Shown piece after piece: positions 57,530 to 64,000 of a stretch of 64,000 bases of DNA. Positions within the stretch are counted from its first letter, which is position 1. Each line of letters begins with the position of its first letter. Source of the stretch: Adiantum capillus-veneris. Its lineage: Eukaryota > Streptophyta > Polypodiopsida > Polypodiales > Pteridaceae. The translations under genes were made by a program, and so were the position numbers. The notes beneath the pieces are model-generated. The model was not told the origin of the DNA. It ran no database searches and worked only from the letters and a program-made list of their open reading frames with translations. Location of the stretch: assembly GCA_014529385.2 (NCBI GenBank), contig CM043946.1:21942577-22006576 (forward strand). The letters run 5' to 3'.

Positions 57530-58406
57530 TTAGACCAGTGCCTTGTTCATTGGGCTTTTCTTTTTCCATTTAAATTTTACCCTTTTTCTATTATTTTCCC
57601 TCTTTTCTTTATCTTGCCAAAACCCCCTTGAATGGGAATCAAACTCACTCTTTGGCACATATGGTACCCAATGTGGTAGAGAAGAAGTGTCATCACTAAA
57701 AAGAGGTGCTTCATTAGCTTGCAAAGGTGTTGGAGTGAGAGATGGTGGAACAGGAACATTAGAACCACATGTCATAGCCGTCGAACAAGTCTCTCTATTG
57801 GATCTCTCATGCATCATCAAGTTTCTTTGGATCTGACAACCTCACATGAAACTGAATATCCCTCAACATACCCGTAAGAAAACATTCCAACAAAACTCTC
57901 TCATCAAAACCATAGGGATCACAATGCTTCATCTTGAAAGTATGAAAACGCTTAATATACTCATCAATTGGTTCACCCTCCCCTTGGAAGAATTCTAACA
58001 AGGTCCCAAAGACTAAACAAGAAGGAAAAATAGGAGAGAATCTGGCAACAAAAGCGCTACCGAATCCATCCCAAGTTTGGATCAAATGTGGAGAATGACA
58101 CATCATACTAAGGTACCATTGCATAGCTACCCCAGTGAGAAAAGAAGGAAAGAACCTCATAAGATCTTTAGGCGTGTCATAACCCTCAAACCAACAAGCT
58201 TGACCAAATTGCAGTAAATGGGAGTCAGCTGTCACAACCTCAACGCCATCAAAGGGTGTCAACTTCACAATCCAATGGTCAATAGGTCTCTCCCTAGCTT
58301 TGGGAATAGGTGGTGGGCTAAAAGCATCATAACCATTAGTAACCACGGGATCTGCAACTAGAGAAGCATGCTGCTCTCTCAAAAAAACATTTTCAGTATA
58401 AACCAT
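57530..58406 (-). pseudogene. Gag of element E, copy 1 (capsid and C-terminal part)
   Basis: Retrotransposon gag capsid signature: LTPFDGVEVVTADSHLLQFG, YDTPKDLMRFFPSFLTGVAM, WYLSMMCHSPHLIQTWDGFG and FARFSP-type motif, then FFQGEGEPIDEYIKRFHTFK. After KKLDDA the frame is lost, because 77 bp present in copy 2 (about 61,591-61,667) are missing here. The tail (ERSNRETCSTAM to NKALV) continues at 57,820-57,530. No zinc knuckle is seen. Confidence 0.8.
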
Positions 58407-58457
58407 ATCGTCATCAGAAACATCAAGAGAGCTAACACTAGAACCATCACAAACATC

Positions 58458-59015
58458 TTAAATAAGGACAACATCGTCAAAATGTGTGGCTGCAATCATA
58501 GGCTTATCCCCTGTGACAGACCCGATCCCTTCTAAAGGCTGCATATCTTCATCGATATGCTCAGAAGAATGTGTAAACCCCACTCCATACAACACCTCCT
58601 CAACAAGGGTGGGAGGGTGGGAAAGAACAAGAGGAAAATAGCCATTCTTCTCCGTAAGAAAAGATTCAATAAAAGTGGCATCATCCACTACATTGGCCAA
58701 AAAGCCATCCCATATGCATTGGTCAAGAGTCGCACTCTCTCTCAATGCTTCGCTCCAAGCAATATCCTCAAGGGAAATGCCCTTGTCTTCATCCACTTCA
58801 TCGCTCAAATGGGCTAAAAACTCATCCCAAATTTTATAAAAGACTAAAGGCTCACCAACATCATCATGAATATTCGAGGTCTGGGTATCAACAAGCGTCA
58901 AAATAACCCTTTTTTTGGAATCCCCCCGCCTAGATATGAATGCATCCCAGATGGACGCGAGGAAAGAAACCAGCCTAAAAATCAAATACAAGAAAAAAGG
59001 AAAAACTAGCTCCAT
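58458..59015 (-). pseudogene. N-terminal gag region of element E, copy 1
   Basis: 185 codons with an acidic, Leu/Phe/Asp-rich composition (DVGEPLVFYKIWDEFLAHLS, DQCIWDGFLANVVDD). Two WD(E/G)FLA repeats are visible. The first 25 residues are hydrophobic (LVFPFFLYLIFRLVSFLAS), like a membrane or signal segment. I do not recognise a family. It lies about 50 bp inside the 5' LTR and PBS, where gag should begin. A stop near 58,456 separates it from the capsid part. Confidence 0.55.
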
Positions 59016-59063
59016 CTCTAAGAATTGCAGGTACTTCGCTCAAGCGAGAACGCTAGAAGCTGG

Positions 59064-59081
59064 GTCCCACCGGGCGTGCCA
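59064..59081 (-). other. Primer-binding site of element E
   Basis: One base inside the LTR the minus strand reads TGGCACGCCCGGTGGGAC, with the TGG expected for a tRNA CCA end. This PBS differs from elements B and C. The tRNA is not assigned. Confidence 0.6.
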
Positions 59082-59082
59082 C

Positions 59083-61217
59083 TGATAGATATTTTTCTAT
59101 GCCTGGGCCATGGAGCAGGACCAGACAAGAAAAACCAAGCAAAGACAAAAATACAAACTCCCAACCCAAGCCCACCAACAAGGAATTATGGCTGGAGATG
59201 TGTTGCTAAAATCTGCTGCCAAGGAATGTGCCATGCAATCTTGGTGCCAGATTGTATCGATGATTATCCACGAACATGATCACTTAATAGTTCAGCAAAA
59301 AGGAAGAGAGAGAATGTTGTCTTTAGTTTGAAAGAGAGAGATGAAAATCGAGACGAGAGCGAGATGTTGTGAAATTATTCAGCAATTTGAATTGTGATTT
59401 TTTTTTTTCATAGCAAGCTTTACAAAACTTATCTTTGACTTCAAAAACTTTCGTCGATGCAGCTTCGTAGGCTTCCACTTTGCTTGAAGGTATCAAGGCT
59501 TACACCCTATAGGGCAGCCCACTAATTTTTGTTTATGATAGGAAAGAATACTTGCTCACTCTCTCTCTCTCTCACACACACACAACTTGCAGCAAGAGCA
59601 AATCACTCTCTCTCTCTCTCTTGCATTGCTCCCTCACGACTCTCCCTTTGATTCCAACAAAGAGGATGACAATAGATCTCTATCGATCCCTCTTTGGATC
59701 CCAAGAGCTCTGCTCTCTCTATTCTCTTGATCACAATCCCTTTGTAGCAAGAGCTTCTCTCGCTCTTTCTCTCAAACTCTAAGGTAGCACTACAATGAGC
59801 CGATTCTCCCTTACTCCTCTCTCCCCATATGAGTAACACAGCTTCCTATCCCTAGCTTGCTCTCTCTTATGGAGAGAATCTCTCTCTCTCCTTCTTTTTC
59901 ACCCCGGTTATGGGATCCCCCCTTATGGGATTCTAATAAAGTCAAAGGCTAAAAAAAAGAAAAAATCATCCCTCTTCTCTCTCATTCAATTCACGACAGA
60001 GAAACTCTCCCTCTTCAACCTCTTAGAGGGCACGCCATCTTCTTCACCAACACCATAGAGATTTTCTCTCTCTTGCTTTGCAACCAGAGCATTGTCCTCT
60101 CTCTCTGTTGTCAATAGGGCCGATCCCTCTCTCTCTCTCACGGATCCCCTCTCAATGGGCATCACACATGCCATTTTGTTGTTTCTCTTACCATCTGTGC
60201 AACCCCCCATTCATTCAAGCAGTAACAGGATGACCCCCCTTTCGCTCGTCATTGCATACTCCTCAAACTGACCCCCTCCTCTCTCGGCCTTGGTAGCCAA
60301 CAAATGGTGCTCCTCTCTCTTTTTACCTAACCCTCTGCCCCCGGTGGCCCTCTCATGCTCGTCATGGTAGCGGCCCACATGGCTTGCCCTCTTGCTATGG
60401 AGTGAGCCCCCCTCTCTTTGCCTCGGTAGCACCAACCCAATGGTGCTCCTCCCTCTTTCCCTCTAACCCTCTGCAACAACATGCGGTACCTCCTCGATAG
60501 ATCGACACACCCGCCACCCTCTCAATAGTTTGTTAAAAAAAAAGTATTAAAACACCTCACTTAATCAAAGCCCCTCCAAGCTCGGGTTCACACCTCCTCC
60601 GTGGCATGCTATAGGGTGAGCATCTCCTCAGCCTGTTCTCGGCATCCTACTGGCTTGCAACGAGAGAAACTCTTCCTCTCCTCACGGATGCACACACACA
60701 TAGGGGAATCCCTCAACCTATTGCGACCCCCATTCGGCCGTCGTGGTCTTCTTGTTCTTGGCAGCCTTGACATGGTTCAAAAACAGCGCATATGGCTAAC
60801 TCATTATGCTCGGTTCCCTTCCTCTGGAAAGCTTCAGCATGCTCCCTGCAACACATGAAACAAACATATCAAAGCACATTTTTTTAATTTGACAAAGGAT
60901 TCTCGGAACTCCCTTTGACAAACACACACACACTTGCATAGTACGATGAAATCACAGATGATATGCAAAAACAATAAGCGGCCATTGGTGGCCATCCTTG
61001 CCCAGATTCCTTTGTACACCTCTAGCAGTGACCAATCTCAATCTTTAGTCGTCAAGGGCGTGGACTTCATTGTAGCATTTCCAAGCATATCATACCCTGT
61101 CAAAACAACTCCATAAAGCAGACCAAGTGAGATCATCGCCGTGAAAATTATGATAAAACAACCTTTCAAGCTCACTTCAACACTCAAATCTCATGCAAAT
61201 GCTCTGTTTATCTGTCA
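59083..61217 (-). repeat. LTR of element E (copy 2, 5' in element orientation)
   Basis: Plus view TGATAGATATTTTTCTATGC to TTTATCTGTCA, the partner of 55,294-57,441. Confidence 0.9.
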
Positions 61218-61305
61218 AAATCCCCATGCCCTTGGCCAAAAAAAATTGCAACATTGGCGTTCTGCGGGGAAAACTAGCCTGCTAGTGTGAACCCAGAATT
61301 TCCGG

Positions 61306-62038
61306 TTAGACCAGTGCCTTGTCCATTGGGCTTTTCTTTTTCCATTTAAATTTTACCCTTTTTCTCTTATTTTCCCTCTTTTCTTTATCTTGCCAAAACC
61401 CCCTTGAATGGGAATCAAACTCACTCTTTGGCACATATGGTACCCAATGTGGTAGAGAAGAAGTGTCATCACTAAAAAGAGGTGCTTCATTAGCTTGCAA
61501 AGGTGTTGGAGTGAGAGATGGTGGAACAGGAACATTAGAACCACATGTCATAGCCGTCGAACAAGTCTCTCTATTGGATCTCTCAGCCTGCAAGGTTACC
61601 CTCCATTGGACGGCTAGGGCGGTAGCTTCAAAGGCCTCCCCCACAACCATAGCTTGTGAATATGCATCATCAAGTTTCTTTGGATCTGACAACCTCACAT
61701 GAAACTGAATATCCCTCAACATACCCGTAAGAAAACATTCCAACAAAACTCTCTCATCAAAACCATAGGGATTACAATGCTTCATCTTGAAAGTATGAAA
61801 ACGCTTAATATACTCATCAATTGGTTCACCCTCCCCTTGGAAGAATTCTAACAGGGTCCCAAAGACTAAACAAGAAGGCAAAATAGGAGAGAATCTGGCA
61901 ACAAAAGCGCTACCGAATCCATCCCAAGTTTGGATCAAATGTGGAGAATGACACATCATACTAAGGTACCATTGCATAGCTACCCCAGTGAGAAAAGCAG
62001 GAAAGAACCTCATAAGATCTTTAGGCGTGTCATAACCC
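61306..62038 (-). pseudogene. Gag of element E, copy 2, truncated at its N-terminal side
   Basis: The same capsid region as copy 1, from YDTPKDLMRFFPAFL to the end, in a single open frame. It includes the segment YSQAMVVGEAFEATALAVQW that copy 1 has lost. Similarity to copy 1 ends at CATAACCC (62,038), and the remainder upstream is replaced by transposase sequence. The capsid C-terminal half is intact here. Confidence 0.8.
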
Positions 62039-62334
62039 ATTTGGCTTGAGAAGCTCGTCATGGAGCACTTGGCTTGTGTGCCTTATCAATTACAACCTCC
62101 CGCCGTGGCTTGCTATTAAGAAGGGTCATTTGATTTTAAGCTTGATTGTACCTGGTAAGTTCAAGGCAAAAAACATGGATGTTTATCTAGCTCCACTAGT
62201 TGACGAGCTCTAGGCGTTATGGCATGGGATCGACATAGCAGATGCGGTTGAACCAGTAGGACAACAGCATGCAAGGATCCATGGACTTCTTATGTGGACT
62301 ATGCATGATTGGCTAGGATACGGAGAAGCTTCTG
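62039..62334 (+). pseudogene. CACTA transposase (tnp2 class), exon before intron
   Basis: Frame 3 reads YNLPPWLAIKKGHLILSLIV, DVYLAPLVDEL, a TAG at 62,211-62,213, then LWHGIDIADAVEP and HGLLMWTMHDWLGYG. This is the tnp2 transposase region (NLPPWL, DVYL-PL-DEL-LW, the W-(T/I)-(N/H)D(F/W)-YG block). It is cut on the left by the E array, so the N-terminal part is missing or displaced to the left of E. It acts in the nucleus on CACTA ends. Confidence 0.82.
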
Positions 62335-62413
62335 GTAATGGTTATTGATTTATAAAATTATCGTTATTCGCAAGCCCTTTGCCTTGGCCTCATTCATGCT
62401 TTGATATATGCAG
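62335..62413 (+). other. Predicted 79-nt intron in the transposase gene
   Basis: GTAATGG at the donor and TATATGCAG at the acceptor. Splicing joins a split Gly codon (G, then GA) and restores the tnp2 sequence YGEASG-GLTTSGY, while the intron itself has stops and is AT-rich. The spliced join matches the expected position of this conserved block. Confidence 0.75.
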
Positions 62414-64000
62414 GACTAACAACTTCGGGATACAATGCATGTCCAATTTGCGGGCAATCTTTGGATGTGCGCTATTCTACCTCTCTTCAAAAGACAATTT
62501 ATCAAGGCCATCACCGTTATCTTCCAGATGGCCATCACTTGCATGAAGGCCAGCTTGGTCGCGTCGAATGTCTTCCTATGCATGTACAAGAGTGGCGTCG
62601 CTGATGGGAGCAACATGAGGGGAAACCTGTTCCAGGAATGAAACATTTGTCCATTCTTCATACGTTGCCATACTGGGGTGATCTACTAATTAACCATTTG
62701 CTGGATCCAATGCATATATTCTAGAATGTTGGAGAGCTCCTCTGGAAGACAATCATGGGAATGAAATACAATCGAGCTTCACGAGATGATTTGCAGTCAG
62801 TTGGAAAGATGCCAGAGCTGTGGCCTTTCACCAATGCAGCTGGTCAAACAAAACTTCCAAGAGCGCCATGGGTATTGCTAAAAAACGAAGAGCGACAAGT
62901 GAAAAGGGTGATTTCAGAGTTCAGGACGCCAACAGGATATATGCGATGTCTCAAGACAGCATTCACCCGTGACGATCAACTATCAGGGTTGAAATCGCAC
63001 GACTAGCATAAGTTCCTGCAATTCATTCTTCCAATTTCGATCAAGGGGTGTTTAACGGAGGAAGTGCGGACCTGCATATACAAGATTTCAGAGCTAGTGC
63101 GGTGGATCTCTTCCAAGGAGATACGGGAGGAATCTATTGCAGTCGCAAGGGCTAACTCCATTGAGGCAGTTTGCATGATTGAGAAGTATCTACCCACGAG
63201 CTGCCTAACTATCCAAATGCACTTGCTTGTCCATGTAGTAGATGAGGTTGCAGTAGAAGGTATAGTCCACAGCTGTTGGATGTTCTTTCTAGAGCGGTTC
63301 ATGAAAACACTTAAGGGTTTTGTTCGCCAAAAAGCACGTCCAGAGGGGAGCATGGCAGAAGGATGGCTGGTGCAAGAGTCTCTTGTATTGAAGACCGAAT
63401 TTCTATCCGTTTCTGACCCAGAAATGCCTCGACTGTGGAGCGATGAGGAGGATGCAAGACTGGTAGGAGCGGAGCCGCAAGGGCAAGGGGTGCCGAAGAA
63501 AATGAACCCAGCCATGCGAGAAAAGATCATGAAGTTCTGTATACTAAATTCAGCGCCGATGCAAAAATGGCTTGAAAGGTACGAAGAAGAGAAAGAGGGA
63601 CGCAATCTAGAGCAACAGGATTTCAGGCGAACTCGAACGACTAGAGGCTTACCCTTGCCAGACTATCTCGCTCCTCTACCTGAATTCCCTACAATGGCAT
63701 GGTTGGACAAGACAGTGAGAGCAACTCGACAGATCGAAGAACCCATATCTCTAGAAGAGGAAGAGCTGGCTATTGGATGTGACTGGAAGTATCATACATA
63801 CATGGCACTGTGGTCGCATGGAAAGCATTTCAGAACACAACAAATTGACAGCAGAAGAAACACGTTTGACAGTGGGGTAATGGTTAGTTTCATGCAAAAG
63901 AGCAGGGCCAGTGCTAGAGACACAAATGAGAGCACTAGCAACCTGGATTACTGTGGTCTGGTGTCAAATATCCTGAAAGTAAGCTTCAGGCAGTTTGAGA
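62414..64000 (+). pseudogene. CACTA transposase (tnp2 class), main exon, runs off the window
   Basis: Frame 1 is open to the edge apart from TGA 62,602-62,604, TAG 62,722-62,724 and TAG 63,004-63,006. Motifs in order are GYNACPICGQSL (Cys pair) and GHHRYLPDGH, then LPYWGDLLINHLLDPMHI, then LKSHD followed by HKFLQFILPISIKGCLTEEV (DUF4218-like), CWMFFLERFMKTLKGFVRQK and, near 63,780-63,890, DSRRNTFDSGVMV, resembling the DUF4216-type region. The last stop-free stretch is about 330 codons. The stops are single base changes within conserved blocks, so it is a recently disabled copy. The C-terminus lies outside the window. Confidence 0.85.

Larger units (their letters stand above)
55294..62038 (-). 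mobile_element. Gag-only LTR array E (LTR-gag-LTR-partial gag)
   Basis: Two LTRs of about 2.14 kb (55,294-57,441 and 59,083-61,217) flank a 1.64-kb internal region that encodes only gag on the minus strand. A second, incomplete gag follows the right LTR and stops abruptly near 62,038, where transposase sequence begins. No RT, RNase H or integrase occurs, and polypurine-like and primer-binding sites sit in the proper places around the gag-only interior, so it is a TR-GAG-type non-autonomous element in tandem form. The array probably arose by unequal recombination between LTRs. Confidence 0.85.

Noticed and set aside
63003-63605. 200-aa minus-strand ORF at the right edge
   Set aside because: Antisense of the transposase frame, which carries the recognisable tnp2 and DUF4218-like motifs.

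Overview
The window looks like transposon-dense intergenic DNA from a large land-plant genome. The evidence is several Ty3/gypsy LTR retrotransposons, one with the second (archaeal-type) RNase H typical of the plant Tat lineage, CACTA (En/Spm, tnp2) DNA transposons, a reverse transcriptase outside the LTR class, and very long CT/GA and CA/GT microsatellites. A fern or other large-genome vascular plant would fit, but the species cannot be fixed from sequence alone. I see no convincing intact host gene, tRNA, rRNA or CRISPR array. Nearly every coding stretch is a decayed mobile-element gene.

Layout. 0.37-0.95 kb is a nested foldback repeat. 1.4-9.0 kb is the 3' end of a gypsy element (A) with a candidate LTR that appears split by a DNA insertion at about 2.7-7.3 kb; that insertion carries three near-perfect hairpins at 4.35-5.08 kb. 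9-16.3 kb is mostly unassigned, with a 1.34-kb non-autonomous CACTA-like element (13,694-15,032). 16.3-18.4 kb has the tail and LTR start of another gypsy element. 18,381-25,685 is a complete but frameshifted gypsy element (C, minus strand). 26.9-29.75 kb holds a broken reverse transcriptase of Penelope-like type. 30-33.7 kb is microsatellite-rich. 33,743-40,732 is a gypsy element (B) with two very similar LTRs and an internal deletion that fuses RT to integrase in frame. Elements A and B are the same family.

42.7-53.84 kb (minus strand) holds the most unusual material. Element D1 is a gypsy pol read almost in one frame from 53.5 to 49.2 kb. It has two complete zinc-binding H2C2 modules before the integrase core and a retropepsin domain after the integrase, in the same ORF. 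It ends at a polypurine tract identical over 17 nt to one at 42.67 kb. Between the two tracts lie four exact copies of a 16-bp palindrome core (three extended to 18 bp) and a 949-residue coiled-coil ORF (D2).

53,843 to beyond the right edge appears to be a large CACTA element. Its left terminus carries dense subterminal repeats, and its tnp2 transposase runs on the plus strand from about 62.04 kb off the edge. Inside it lies a tandem LTR-gag-LTR-gag array (E, 55,294-62,038, minus strand) that has gag but no pol. The inferred nesting is E inside CACTA inside D1.

The genes do not form a pathway. They are successive insertions, and their interest lies in domain rearrangements (PR after INT, doubled H2C2, RT-INT fusion, gag-only array) and repeated palindromes or hairpins that may be made into small RNA or bound by proteins.
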